A stretch of DNA of 64,000 nt. Origin: Candidatus Rifleibacteriota bacterium. Its GTDB lineage: Bacteria > Muiribacteriota > Ozemobacteria > Ozemobacterales > Ozemobacteraceae. The position numbers were made by a program, and so were the translations under genes. The stretch is taken from assembly GCA_018818125.1 (NCBI GenBank), contig JAHISQ010000120.1, forward strand, positions 120,491 through 184,490, read 5' to 3'. Position 1 is the stretch's first letter. Each line of letters begins with the position of its first letter. This document shows positions 16,925 through 25,801 of this stretch, one piece after another. The notes under the pieces are model-generated. The model saw only the letters and a program-made list of their open reading frames with translations, was not told where the DNA came from and ran no database searches.

Positions 16925-18406
16925 ATGAGTGACAATTTTTTCGGCAAACTTTTTGGCGGTAACTCTGATTCGTCAAACGACGAAAGCAAGCCGCGCTCAC
17001 CACAATCGGCGGATTCACCTCCAACGGCTCGTCCTGCAGCACCACCACAGCGTCCACCGGCGCAGGCTCCTGTGCCGCCGACCAGGCCAGCTGGGCCGCC
17101 AACCGGCGTGCCAGCTGGTGCCCCAGCTGGTGCCCCTGCTCGACCAACCGCGCCTGTTGCACAACCGGCAACTGGAGTGCCATCTCGCCCGCAACAACCA
17201 GGCCCCGTATCTCCGTCCAGACCGGCTCAATCAGCCCCGCCAGCTCAGCCTGCTCGGTCAACTGGTTTTCCGACGTCACCGGCCGGCATGACTCAACGTC
17301 AGGCGGCATCTGCCCAGAATAGGGTTTCTGAAGAAGAAGAAGAGATTGTTATTGATGATCTGCTTAGACTGATCGTTGACAAGCAGGGTTCTGACCTTCA
17401 TCTGACTGTTGGCGCGCCGCCAATGTTGCGCCTGCAAGGCAAGCTTTGGCCAACCGACCTGCCTGTGCTCACTTCTAAAGAAACGCGCCGGCTGGTTTTT
17501 CAGTTTCTTAATAACGATCAGCGCGAGCGCTTCGAACGCGATCTCGAACTCGATATTTCATACGAGCTCGAAAAAGTAGCGCGTTACCGCTGCAATGTCT
17601 TTATGTCCAGACTTGGCATTGGAGGGGTTTTCAGGGTAATTCCGACTGACATCAAGACTTTGCAGGATCTCAAGCTGCCAGCAATTCTTGGTGATCTGGC
17701 CCGCCGCAATAAAGGTCTTATTCTGGTTACTGGCCCCACCGGTTCTGGTAAATCAACGACTCTCGCTGCTATGGTTGATCAGGTGAACAATGAACGCCAG
17801 GATCATATTCTGACCATTGAAGACCCGATCGAATTTGTGCACAGGCATAAATCATGCATAGTTAACCAGCGCGAAATAGGCCTCAATACCAGATCTTTTG
17901 CAAATGCCCTGCGTTCCGCTCTGCGCGAAGATCCAGATATTATTCTGGTCGGCGAAATGCGCGACTACGAAACCATATCGCTTGCTGTTACTGCCGCCGA
18001 AACCGGTCACCTTGTTTTTGCCACTTTGCATACTCCGTCAGCGGCTCAGTCAGTCGATCGTATCGTCGACGTTTTCCCGGCGCACCAGCAGGATCAGATC
18101 CGAACTCAGCTTGCCGACGCACTGCAGGGAATTATCGCGCAGCAGCTGATCCCAACTGTTGATGGTATGAGTCGGGCGGTAGCGCTCGAAATTCTGATCA
18201 ACACGCCGGCGGTAGCCAATTTGATTCGTGACAACAAGACTTTTCAGCTGACCTCAATTATGCAGACCAGTAAGCAAGCCGGTATGCAGACCATGGATCA
18301 GTCGCTACTCGACCTGGTCAAACAGCGCAAAATCTCACCACAGGAAGCTTATCGGCGCGCCTACGATAAAAAGTCGTTTGAGCAGTACAAGCCTCGTGAG
18401 TATTAA
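16925..18406 (+). CDS. pilT: PilT-family twitching motility ATPase with long Pro/Ala-rich N-terminus
   Basis: 493 residues. Residues 137-493 are a normal PilT: Walker A GPTGSGKST, Asp box IEDPIEFVH, Walker B IILVGEMRD, His box LHTPSA and the C-terminal NLIRDNK segment equivalent to AIRNLIRE. This motor depolymerises type IV pili at the inner membrane. The first ~135 residues are unusual: a disordered Pro/Ala/Gln-rich linker and an acidic run (SEEEEEIVIDD). Usual PilT proteins are about 345 residues. The gene is translationally coupled to the degenerate PilB-like gene. All catalytic residues are intact, in contrast to its neighbour. Confidence 0.93.
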   Translation: MSDNFFGKLFGGNSDSSNDESKPRSPQSADSPPTARPAAPPQRPPAQAPVPPTRPAGPPTGVPAGAPAGAPARPTAPVAQPATGVPSRPQQPGPVSPSRPAQSAPPAQPARSTGFPTSPAGMTQRQAASAQNRVSEEEEEIVIDDLLRLIVDKQGSDLHLTVGAPPMLRLQGKLWPTDLPVLTSKETRRLVFQFLNNDQRERFERDLELDISYELEKVARYRCNVFMSRLGIGGVFRVIPTDIKTLQDLKLPAILGDLARRNKGLILVTGPTGSGKSTTLAAMVDQVNNERQDHILTIEDPIEFVHRHKSCIVNQREIGLNTRSFANALRSALREDPDIILVGEMRDYETISLAVTAAETGHLVFATLHTPSAAQSVDRIVDVFPAHQQDQIRTQLADALQGIIAQQLIPTVDGMSRAVALEILINTPAVANLIRDNKTFQLTSIMQTSKQAGMQTMDQSLLDLVKQRKISPQEAYRRAYDKKSFEQYKPREY

Positions 18407-18470
18407 TTTCCTGTTCAGGCGGATTTGATCAGTTTCTGATGAAAGATTCGGCGGTAGTATAAATTAGTTC

Positions 18471-18499
18471 TTGTCTGTACAGCAGGTTTGGGGTACAAT
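18471..18499 (+). promoter_or_regulatory. sigma70-type promoter of typA
   Basis: TTGTCT at 18471-18476, 17-nt spacer, TACAAT at 18494-18499; start codon 48 nt further on. Confidence 0.7.
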
Positions 18500-18546
18500 G
18501 TTGGCCTACAGTTTTAGGCTGACTTTTTTGCCGGAGTATTATACAA

Positions 18547-20376
18547 GTGAAACCACACAGACACATCACCAAACCCGAACTTATTCGCAATGTTGCTATT
18601 ATCGCCCATGTTGACCATGGAAAGACTACATTGGTTGACGCTCTGATTAAACAATCCGGGCTTTTTCGCGATAACCAGCACGTAGACGAATGCTTCATGG
18701 ACAACAACGATCTTGAGCGCGAGCGAGGAATCACGATTCTCTCGAAGAATCTTTCGCTGGAATTCATGGATTACCGTATCAACCTTGTTGATACTCCAGG
18801 CCATGTTGATTTTGCTGGCGAAGTAGAGCGCGTTTTGCAGATGACAAACGGTTGTTTGTTGCTGGTCGATGCTTTTGAAGGTCCGATGCCACAAACCCGC
18901 TTTGTTCTTAAAAAGGCCTTGGCTGCGGGTTTGCGCCCGGTTGTAGTAATTAACAAGATAGATCGCCCAGACGCTCGTGTTTCTGACGTCGAAGACGAGA
19001 TTCTCGATCTTTTTATCGATGTAAATGCTGGTGAAGGCTCGCTTGATTACCCGGTTCTGTATGCATCAGGCCGCGGCGGCTATTGCATACGTAATATGGA
19101 CGATGAAAGAGTTGATATCAGGGCGTTGCTCGAAGAGATTGTAAAGCAGGTTCCGTCGCCGACAGGCGATCTCGATGCGCCCGCCAAGCTCCTTATCACC
19201 AGTCTTGATTATAACGACTATGTTGGTCGTATCGGAGTTGGTCGTATTCTGAGTGGTGTTTTTACCGGTCGTTCTGAGGTTTTTCGCATTAACCCCACCG
19301 AAGTTCCTGAGAAAAATAAGATTCTAAGGCTTTATTCTTATCGTGGCATTCAGCGCATCGAAGTAGAAGAAGCTGGTGCTGGTGATATCGTTGCCATCTG
19401 CGGCATAGATAACATATCTATTGGCGATACTATCTGTACTGAGCTCTGCGACCCAGAAATTGTTATTGCTGTTGATCAGCCGGTTATTTCAATGACTTTT
19501 GCTGCCAATACCAGTCCATTTTCCGGGCGGTCAGGAAAATTTCTGACCTCGCGCCAGATTCGTTCGCGTCTCGATCGCGAGCTAGAAACCAACGTAGCAA
19601 TGCGTGTTGAAACTGCGAGTGATGAGCGCGACGCTTTTCTGGTTTCAGGGCGTGGTGAGCTGCATCTCGGCATTCTAATTGAGACCATGCGCCGAGAAGG
19701 TTATGAGCTGCAGGTAAGCAAGCCTATTGCTATTATGAAAAGAGACGAAAATGGCGAGCTGCTCGAGCCAATTGAAGAGCTCGCTGTCGATATTCCTGCA
19801 AACTACATGGGCATTGTTATGGAAGTACTTGGGCCAAGACGGGCACTGCTGGAATCTTCCAAGCGTCTGCTTGATGACTATCTCCGCCTTATTTTTTCGG
19901 TGCCGGCACGTGGCTTGCTCGGCTTCAGATCTATGTTTCTTACCATGACCAACGGAACTGGTATCATGAATCAGTGCTTCAGGGCTTATGAGACGCATCG
20001 TGGCGATATCCCCGAGAGCCGTAACGGAGTTATGGTTGCCACCGAAGGTGGTGTGACAACTGGTTATGCGATTAAGAATCTCTCTGAACGCGGAACACTC
20101 TTTTATGGGCCTGGTGAAGATATCTACGAAGGGCTTGTTGTCGGTGAACGACCTTTAGCCTCTGATCTTAAGGTTAATATTGTTAAAAAACGCCATGTAA
20201 CCAACCATCGCAGTGCTACTTCCGAAGAGCTCGAAAAGCTGCAGGCTCCACGCCGAATGACTCTCGATCAGGCTCTCGAATATGTTGCCGATGACGAATG
20301 GGTCGAAGTTACGCCTGGCGCAATCCGGTTGCGCAAAAAGGGCGAAGCACGGCTCGGCAAAAAATCGATCGGATAA
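18547..20376 (+). CDS. typA: ribosome-associated GTPase TypA/BipA
   Basis: 609 residues, full length. G1 is [10 protein letters not shown]2 covers ERGITI, G3 is DTPGH and G4 is NKID; EF-G-like domains III and V and the TypA-specific C-terminal domain follow ([25 protein letters not shown]). It acts in ribosome assembly and stress or low-temperature growth. GTG start at 18547, with GGAG ten nt upstream. The stop overlaps the ATG of the next gene (TAATG), so the TPR-deacetylase is co-translated. Confidence 0.97.
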   Translation: MKPHRHITKPELIRNVAIIAHVDHGKTTLVDALIKQSGLFRDNQHVDECFMDNNDLERERGITILSKNLSLEFMDYRINLVDTPGHVDFAGEVERVLQMTNGCLLLVDAFEGPMPQTRFVLKKALAAGLRPVVVINKIDRPDARVSDVEDEILDLFIDVNAGEGSLDYPVLYASGRGGYCIRNMDDERVDIRALLEEIVKQVPSPTGDLDAPAKLLITSLDYNDYVGRIGVGRILSGVFTGRSEVFRINPTEVPEKNKILRLYSYRGIQRIEVEEAGAGDIVAICGIDNISIGDTICTELCDPEIVIAVDQPVISMTFAANTSPFSGRSGKFLTSRQIRSRLDRELETNVAMRVETASDERDAFLVSGRGELHLGILIETMRREGYELQVSKPIAIMKRDENGELLEPIEELAVDIPANYMGIVMEVLGPRRALLESSKRLLDDYLRLIFSVPARGLLGFRSMFLTMTNGTGIMNQCFRAYETHRGDIPESRNGVMVATEGGVTTGYAIKNLSERGTLFYGPGEDIYEGLVVGERPLASDLKVNIVKKRHVTNHRSATSEELEKLQAPRRMTLDQALEYVADDEWVEVTPGAIRLRKKGEARLGKKSIG

Positions 20377-21668
20377 TGAATCATACAAAAACAGCTGCAG
20401 CAGTAGTGCTGGCAGCTGTTTTCTGTTTTTGTGGCGCCGCGCTTTTGGCACAGACAAACCTTGCAGCTCTCGCGGCTTCATATCCGCATAATCCCGAGGT
20501 TCTTAATTCCTACGGTATCGAGCTGGCTAATCGTGGCGATCTGATTGGCGCCATTACCGTCTGGCGGCGCGCGCTTGATTACGATCGCAACAATGTGCAT
20601 CTATATAACAATATTGGCAGCGCTCTCAAGCGACTTGGGCACAATGAACAGGCTTATGCCTGGTATGCCGCTGCTCTGAAGCTCAAGCCGGTTTACTGGA
20701 CATACTACAACCTTGCTATTCTCTATCGTGATTGTGGGCAGATAAAAGATGCCTGTTGGGCACTTGACCAGTCATTACGGCTGAATCCACAGTTTACCCA
20801 GGCAATCGAGCTGCGCGAGCGTATCATCCCGCCGTCGCAGACAGCAGCAACTGGGCAACAGAGTGTCAAAGTGCCAGAAAGCTTTCCAGCCTCGGCGCTG
20901 GTAAGTCAGTCGGGAAACCGCAAAATTGCGACTGCACCCGCCACTAAACCGGTTTTGCCTGCCATGCCTGTCAAAGGCAGTCTCCCGGTGCGATCAGATG
21001 TTGCGATAATGTCTCATACAACTGTAGTTCGAAAGCCCCCCCGGCCTGCTGACGCTTCTGTGTCACCGCTGGCGGTAGACGCAGGTGGCCAGGTCTTTTT
21101 GACATTTGACGGAGGCGCTACCGATGCCGGGTTCGATTCGATTGTTGATTCATTGCAGCGTTACGGCATAAAGTGCACGTTTTTTCTGACCGGCAAATTT
21201 GTCGAACATTACCCGGAAAAAAGCTGTCGTTTGCTTGCTGAAGGTCACGAAATCGCCAATCACAGCATGAATCACCCGAACATGAAAAACTTTTCGGTCG
21301 AAAAGATTTCAGCCGAGATCGAAGCTGCCGAAACGGCTTTTGTCAAAGTGTTAGGTCGCCGTGGTGCGCCTTTTTTCAGATTCCCGTTCGGAGCCCAGAA
21401 TAAAAAGGTTGAACAGCTGGTTGAGGACCTTGGTTACCACCCGGTATATTGGCATATAGATACTATTGACTGGCGCGAAGACCCGGTAAATACAATAATC
21501 AGTCGAGTGGACGGCAAACTGCGTCGCAATGCGGTAATTCTCATGCATCTGGGCAGCAAAAATGGCTCCAAAGCTCTTGACCGCATTCTAGATATTATTA
21601 TCGGTCGTGGCTTCACTTTGGCTCGTCTTTCCGACCTTGATGCTTCCCAGCTTGCCGCTCTTCCCTGA
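20376..21668 (+). CDS. exported TPR protein fused to a NodB-type polysaccharide deacetylase
   Basis: About 430 residues. Signal peptide ([24 protein letters not shown]), two to three TPR repeats (residues 40-145), a Pro-rich linker, then a NodB homology domain (residues 238-425). Motif 1 reads TFDGGATD where TFDDGP is usual, so the second Asp (a metal ligand) is Gly; a TFDxGxxD variant exists in some families and the Asp three residues on may substitute. Motif 2 is NHSMNHP and motif 3 FRFPFG, both intact. Likely N-deacetylates an envelope glycan in the periplasm. The start overlaps the typA stop by one base. Confidence 0.86.
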   Translation: MNHTKTAAAVVLAAVFCFCGAALLAQTNLAALAASYPHNPEVLNSYGIELANRGDLIGAITVWRRALDYDRNNVHLYNNIGSALKRLGHNEQAYAWYAAALKLKPVYWTYYNLAILYRDCGQIKDACWALDQSLRLNPQFTQAIELRERIIPPSQTAATGQQSVKVPESFPASALVSQSGNRKIATAPATKPVLPAMPVKGSLPVRSDVAIMSHTTVVRKPPRPADASVSPLAVDAGGQVFLTFDGGATDAGFDSIVDSLQRYGIKCTFFLTGKFVEHYPEKSCRLLAEGHEIANHSMNHPNMKNFSVEKISAEIEAAETAFVKVLGRRGAPFFRFPFGAQNKKVEQLVEDLGYHPVYWHIDTIDWREDPVNTIISRVDGKLRRNAVILMHLGSKNGSKALDRILDIIIGRGFTLARLSDLDASQLAALP

Positions 21669-21710
21669 CAGATGTGTGGGGAAGGCTGAGTCGCAGATAG
21701 AACAGGTGGT

Positions 21711-21728
21711 CAAAAAAATGTTTTTTTG
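21711..21728 (+). terminator. A/T hairpin after the deacetylase gene
   Basis: CAAAAAAA and TTTTTTTG are inverted copies with a 2-nt loop, followed by GCC rather than more T. A weak terminator at best; the 198-nt gap has no other feature. Confidence 0.3.
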
Positions 21729-21866
21729 CCATCCCTTTTTCGTTAGCTGATCGTCGGGGTCTCCTCGGCTCATTCGCTTCAGTTCTCGCCAGATCAATTT
21801 TGGGGTTGCGTCATCAGGTTATATATGTACAATAAACAAATAATCTATGTTGTTTGAGGTTAAAAT

Positions 21867-22592
21867 ATGCTTGGTAAAAGACTGATTCTGACGCTAGCAA
21901 TCTTAGTATCTGCATTTGGCGGCTCTGGTGTGGTAAGAGCCTCAGAACCTGATGCTTACAGCAAAATACAGTTTGAAGTTGAGCACTCTGGCGACCCGGA
22001 AGTTCGCAAAGCGGCCGAAGTTCTTATTAAAAAGGGCATACTCAAGCCTGACCGGCGTTCAGCTCGACCTGCTGCCGACGAAACCAATGGTGCCGGTTCA
22101 GACTGCTTTGTGTCTTTTAACCAGCGCTTTTTGAGCAACATTCTCGAACAGGACCAGGTTGGCAAAAAACTGCCATCTGATCTGCTTGAGCTCAATGTTG
22201 TTCTGGCTGAATCATGCATCAACATTAATGGGCGACTCGATGGCCCGGCCTTTGTTAATCCAAAATTTGCTGCCAGACTTGATTTGGGCTTTTCTGGTGT
22301 AAACAGTTTCAAGATCAGGGTCAGCGAAATCAGAGTGGCCGGCTTCAGCGCTTCGCTTTTTACCCGTATGATAAGCGGTTATATTGAAGATGCCGTCAAA
22401 CGCGCCTTTCCGAAGAACTGCTCGACAAAGGTTCAAACGCGCTCTGGCGGCATAATAGATATTGACGTAAAAGTTGATCCAGAAGGTTTTGTGCCAGGTA
22501 TAAGCAAAGTTGGATTTCTCTCTGATGCTGGTATTCGCCAGGGCAAAATCTTTTTCTGTTTTTCGATTCCTCAGAAGAGAGGCCGCCGCTAA
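21867..22592 (+). CDS. exported protein of unknown function
   Basis: 241 residues. Signal peptide (MLGKRLILTLAILVSAFGGSGVVRA), then a region with LPSDLLELNVVLAESCININGRL and a long amphipathic segment ending in TRMISGYIEDAVKRAF. The alternating beta pattern followed by a terminal helix recalls lipid-binding-like families such as DUF2993, but I cannot assign it firmly. Two cysteines in the mature part could form a disulfide. It stands alone between a weak hairpin and a strong terminator. Confidence 0.7.
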   Translation: MLGKRLILTLAILVSAFGGSGVVRASEPDAYSKIQFEVEHSGDPEVRKAAEVLIKKGILKPDRRSARPAADETNGAGSDCFVSFNQRFLSNILEQDQVGKKLPSDLLELNVVLAESCININGRLDGPAFVNPKFAARLDLGFSGVNSFKIRVSEIRVAGFSASLFTRMISGYIEDAVKRAFPKNCSTKVQTRSGGIIDIDVKVDPEGFVPGISKVGFLSDAGIRQGKIFFCFSIPQKRGRR

Positions 22593-22643
22593 ATTATTGT
22601 CCGATTAGTCTGATGCTGTAAACCAGCTTATAGTGACTCTCAA

Positions 22644-22675
22644 GAAAACCGCCTGCACAGGCGGTTTTCTTTTAT
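22644..22675 (+). terminator. strong rho-independent terminator
   Basis: GAAAACCGCCTG and CAGGCGGTTTTC are perfect inverted copies (22644-22669), ending in a T-rich tract. It ends the 21867 gene and insulates the sigma factor operon. Confidence 0.93.
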
Positions 22676-22740
22676 GCAAAAATATTTTTAACTGCTTAAA
22701 TAAAAACCGGAGTATTTTGACTCTTAATAATTGAAAGCCT

Positions 22741-23259
22741 ATGAAAACCGAAAACGCCAACGAAAATCTGATGACTGAATATGCAAAAGACCCGCGCCGG
22801 GGCTTTGAGCAGATCTATCGAACCTATGCTGATCGCCTGCTGCAATATGCTATTCATTCGTTCAGATTCAGCAGCGAAGAGGCCGAAGACGCTGTGCATG
22901 AAGCATTGTTGCCATGGGTGCAAAACCCGCAGAAGATGAGCGGAGTTAAGAACCTGAAGGCTTACCTGTATGCATCAATGCGTAATGCCTGCCTGAAAAA
23001 AGCTGGTGCTGTTAGTAACAGCACCATGCCAGAAGATGTAGCGGCCGCAGAAGGGCCAGATCTGCACCTGCAGGCTGATGTGGCGAATGCCCTCAAACAG
23101 TTGCCTGGCGAACAGTGCGAAACTGTGTATCTGAAGATCTGGGGTGATCTAACCTTTGCCGAGATTGCCGAGCTGCAGAATGCGAGTCTGCAGACAATTG
23201 CCTCGCGTTATCGCTATGCTCTCGCCAAGCTTAAGGAGATTCTGCAATGGAATCCATGA
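22741..23259 (+). CDS. ECF-type RNA polymerase sigma factor
   Basis: 172 residues. Region 2 spans about residues 20-80 (FEQIYRTYADRLLQYA ... EDAVHEALLPWV), and region 4 about 112-168 with the helix-turn-helix FAEIAELQNASLQTIASRYRYALAKL. Regions 1 and 3 are absent, as in extracytoplasmic-function sigmas. The next gene starts inside its 3' end and encodes a single-pass membrane protein, the position where an anti-sigma factor is usual. No obvious SD besides GAAAG precedes the ATG. Confidence 0.92.
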   Translation: MKTENANENLMTEYAKDPRRGFEQIYRTYADRLLQYAIHSFRFSSEEAEDAVHEALLPWVQNPQKMSGVKNLKAYLYASMRNACLKKAGAVSNSTMPEDVAAAEGPDLHLQADVANALKQLPGEQCETVYLKIWGDLTFAEIAELQNASLQTIASRYRYALAKLKEILQWNP

Positions 23260-23669
23260 ATAATAAAGACCCGTTCGAAACCTTTCTGAAAAATCAGAGT
23301 TTCAGCGAAAAGGCACCTGAGTCTATTTTGCTGAAGCTTGAGAAGAATGCCAGTTGGAATCGCCCATGGTGGAAAAGTCCAGCCAGCCTGGTTGCGCTGA
23401 TAGCGGCCTTTGTTGTTGCCTTGGTTGTTTTGTTTGTAGCTGTTTCGCAACCGCCGACTGGCCAGGCGCCCGCACAGGTGACTGAAGAACCGCAACTTTT
23501 GCCAGAACCCGAAGTGCTGCCCCAGGTTATTGCGATGAATGGGGATAAAGAAGTGTTGTCGCCTTTTCAGCGCCTGCGTGCCGATTCAGAGCCAGAATTC
23601 AACCTGTCATTTATTGACCGGCCGGTCAACTTTATAAATGCGCGCCGTGAGTATGCTGACCTGATCTAA
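23247..23669 (+). CDS. single-pass membrane protein, candidate anti-sigma factor
   Basis: 140 residues: a short cytosolic N-terminus (1-42), one membrane helix (about 45-67, ASLVALIAAFVVALVVLFVAV), then a Pro/Glu-rich exterior. It has no zinc-binding anti-sigma (ZAS) HxxxCxxC motif, so the role rests on topology and gene order: it overlaps the ECF sigma gene by 13 nt. AAGGAG at 23232-23237 supports the ATG at 23247 over an in-frame ATG at 23256. Not recognised as a known family. Confidence 0.72.
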   Translation: MESMNNKDPFETFLKNQSFSEKAPESILLKLEKNASWNRPWWKSPASLVALIAAFVVALVVLFVAVSQPPTGQAPAQVTEEPQLLPEPEVLPQVIAMNGDKEVLSPFQRLRADSEPEFNLSFIDRPVNFINARREYADLI

Positions 23670-23690
23670 ATTATTACCAGGAGAAAAATC

Positions 23691-24983
23691 ATGAAGAAGA
23701 TCATTACTGTAATGTTCCTTGTGCTGTCGTTCGCTTCTCAGGTGGTTGCCGAGCCGGCAAAGTTCATTGACAACAATGCGGCTCTGCGCTATCTGATGGC
23801 TATTGGTTTCATGCCACAACTGTCAGAAAATACTGCTTACAAGCTGGCTGATGTCGACAGCCTCGAATCTTTGAAAAATCTTAAGCCTGAAATTCGTAAA
23901 GAGTTGAGTACCTCCACTGCGGTTAATTCCATGGTCACAATTTCCAGACTGCTTGATCTGGCTGCTGAGTGCACAGAATCAACTTTTGTCGTCGACCAGA
24001 ACTATGATGAAGAATCAATAGTGCCCCCTTACCGTTCATTAAGACAATTTGCACGATTTATGAATGCGCGTGCCTGGATAGACGCTGAAAAAGGTGATTA
24101 TGCCGCCGCTGCCCGGAAATTCGTGCATATATTCAGACTTGGTGCCAATCTTGGTCGTGAGGGCATTGCCATCAGCGGAATGGTCGGTATTGGAATTCAA
24201 CGCATTGCCGTAGAATCAATCAATAATATGCTTGAGCTTAGCCAGGACAGAGAAATCAAAAAGATGCTGCATGATTACTTCTCAGCTTTACCAAAACCCC
24301 TGATTGCCAGTGGCTTGTTTATTGATGGTGAAAAGCTGTACATAACGAATACGTTGGCAAAGGCTGATAAAAAGCCAGAAGTGCTTGGTGATCTTGTGAC
24401 ATTTAAAGACAGTTCTGCCGAACCGGCTCAGCGCCAGATTGCAAGTAATTCAGCCTGTGTTGCCAATCAGCGAGTTCTGATGGGAGCTGTAGAAATGTAT
24501 CTGATGGATTACGATGATGTTCTTACGAAGCTTGATACTGCTACAATATTGACTAAGCTGGTCGAGGAAAAATATCTTCTTAAAGCACCGGTATGCCCTA
24601 ATAAAGGTAAATATATCATCAGTTTTCAGGATAAGGAAGAGTTTGACGTTTCCTGCAGTTGTGGGATGAGCCCTGATATGCCAGTCGAGGCCCAGTCTGT
24701 AGAAGCGACTTCTTCCGCAGTCATGGAAAAGGCCTCTGCCTATGTCAAATCAGATGCTTATGCCAAAGATAAGAAAGAACTTTTCGCAATTTTTGACGAA
24801 ATTCTGACTATCGATGCTTATTCCGCTGACAGTGATGAAAAGGCCAGCAAACTTGCCGAGCGTATTGAAAAAAGCCCGAATCCGTTGATCGAAGCAGTGG
24901 TAATCAATCCGAAGTCATTCTATAAATCATTGCGCGAAAACCAGCAACGTATCGACGATCTCGTCAAGAAGCTTTCACAGTAG
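23691..24983 (+). CDS. exported protein of unknown function in the ECF operon
   Basis: 430 residues. Signal peptide (MKKIITVMFLVLSFASQVVA). The middle (95-220) is helical and TPR-like (ARAWIDAEKGDYAAAARKFVHIF). Residues 258-315 contain NSACVANQRVLMGAVEMYLMDY ... LLKAPVCPNKGKYIISF, which resembles the part of G-type pseudopilins that follows the N-terminal helix, although no pilin N-terminus exists here. CSCG follows. AGGAG precedes the ATG. As third gene behind an ECF sigma and a membrane protein, it may be a target or sensor of that system. Function unknown. Confidence 0.72.
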   Translation: MKKIITVMFLVLSFASQVVAEPAKFIDNNAALRYLMAIGFMPQLSENTAYKLADVDSLESLKNLKPEIRKELSTSTAVNSMVTISRLLDLAAECTESTFVVDQNYDEESIVPPYRSLRQFARFMNARAWIDAEKGDYAAAARKFVHIFRLGANLGREGIAISGMVGIGIQRIAVESINNMLELSQDREIKKMLHDYFSALPKPLIASGLFIDGEKLYITNTLAKADKKPEVLGDLVTFKDSSAEPAQRQIASNSACVANQRVLMGAVEMYLMDYDDVLTKLDTATILTKLVEEKYLLKAPVCPNKGKYIISFQDKEEFDVSCSCGMSPDMPVEAQSVEATSSAVMEKASAYVKSDAYAKDKKELFAIFDEILTIDAYSADSDEKASKLAERIEKSPNPLIEAVVINPKSFYKSLRENQQRIDDLVKKLSQ

Positions 24984-25022
24984 AGCAACCTCTTAGAGAA
25001 CTTGTTTAGACAGGGCAATTAA

Positions 25023-25070
25023 GTAAAAACCGGGGCAGACGCAAAATTTGCGACTGCCCCGGTTGCTTTA
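25023..25070. terminator. bidirectional terminator
   Basis: AACCGGGGCAG and CTGCCCCGGTT (25028-25064) pair, with a CGCAAA/TTTGCG inner stem; T-rich sequence lies on both sides (GCTTTA on plus, GTTTTTACTT on minus). Serves the convergent genes at 23691 and 25083. Confidence 0.9.
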
Positions 25071-25082
25071 TTCAAGCGGAGT

Positions 25083-25664
25083 TTATGACAGGGTTTTGGC
25101 GAGTGCTGAATTTCTGATGCTTTTGAGCAATTCTTGAGGAGTTGCGAGGGTTTTGAATAGGTTGAGATGCTCTGCCTTGATGGTTTTATGCTCGATTCCG
25201 TGCTGAAGAAGTGCCAGCAATGGTTTGAAGTAGCCGCCAGTGTTGAGCAGAAACATCGGCTTTTCATGGCGCTTGAGCTGTTTGAGCGTCAGCAGATCAA
25301 AAAATTCATCGTAAGTGCCGATGCCTCCGGGTAGTGCGACAATGTAATCTGATTTGTCGAGCATCGCCTGTTTCCGTGGGCGCAAATCTTCTACTGCATG
25401 TACTTCGTCGAGATCTGGGTGATTGATACCGCGCTCAATCATGTATCCTGGTATTACGCCGATCAGTTTGCCGCCGGCCTGCTTGTGAGCGTCGGCGACA
25501 ATTTTCATCAGGCCACAGGTGGTGCCGCCATAGAGCAGCGCAAAGCCATTTTCGGCAAGCAGACGGCCAAATTCAGCGCCGTCAGACTTGATTGCAGCGC
25601 TGACATCAGCGCTCGACGAACAGAAAACACAGACTACAGGTTTATTATTTTCTGATTTATTCAT
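25083..25664 (-). CDS. LOG-family protein (TIGR00730 type)
   Basis: 193 residues. The family signature PGGxGTxxE is present as PGGIGTYDE, and the paired LRPRKQAM helix carries the conserved Arg-Lys. Homologs of this Rossmann fold hydrolyse nucleoside 5'-monophosphates to free base (cytokinin-riboside monophosphate phosphoribohydrolase activity in plants and some bacteria). The bacterial role is often unclear. Length is normal. It is divergent from glyS and ends at the bidirectional terminator. Confidence 0.92.
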   Translation of the reverse strand: MNKSENNKPVVCVFCSSSADVSAAIKSDGAEFGRLLAENGFALLYGGTTCGLMKIVADAHKQAGGKLIGVIPGYMIERGINHPDLDEVHAVEDLRPRKQAMLDKSDYIVALPGGIGTYDEFFDLLTLKQLKRHEKPMFLLNTGGYFKPLLALLQHGIEHKTIKAEHLNLFKTLATPQELLKSIRNSALAKTLS

Positions 25665-25732
25665 ATTCAGCGATTATAGCATTTTTGCGCAAGACTGTCG
25701 CATACTTGCTGTTGAGTAAAAGTTGATGATTA

Positions 25733-25761
25733 TTGCATTTTAAGCGCCGGACGCTTATAAT
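25733..25761 (+). promoter_or_regulatory. sigma70-type promoter of glyS
   Basis: TTGCAT at 25733-25738, 17-nt spacer, perfect TATAAT at 25756-25761. The short leader (about 35 nt) leaves no room for a T-box. Confidence 0.78.
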
Positions 25762-25801
25762 TGCCACACAACAGCAATCAACACACAGACGGGAGAAGCA
25801 G

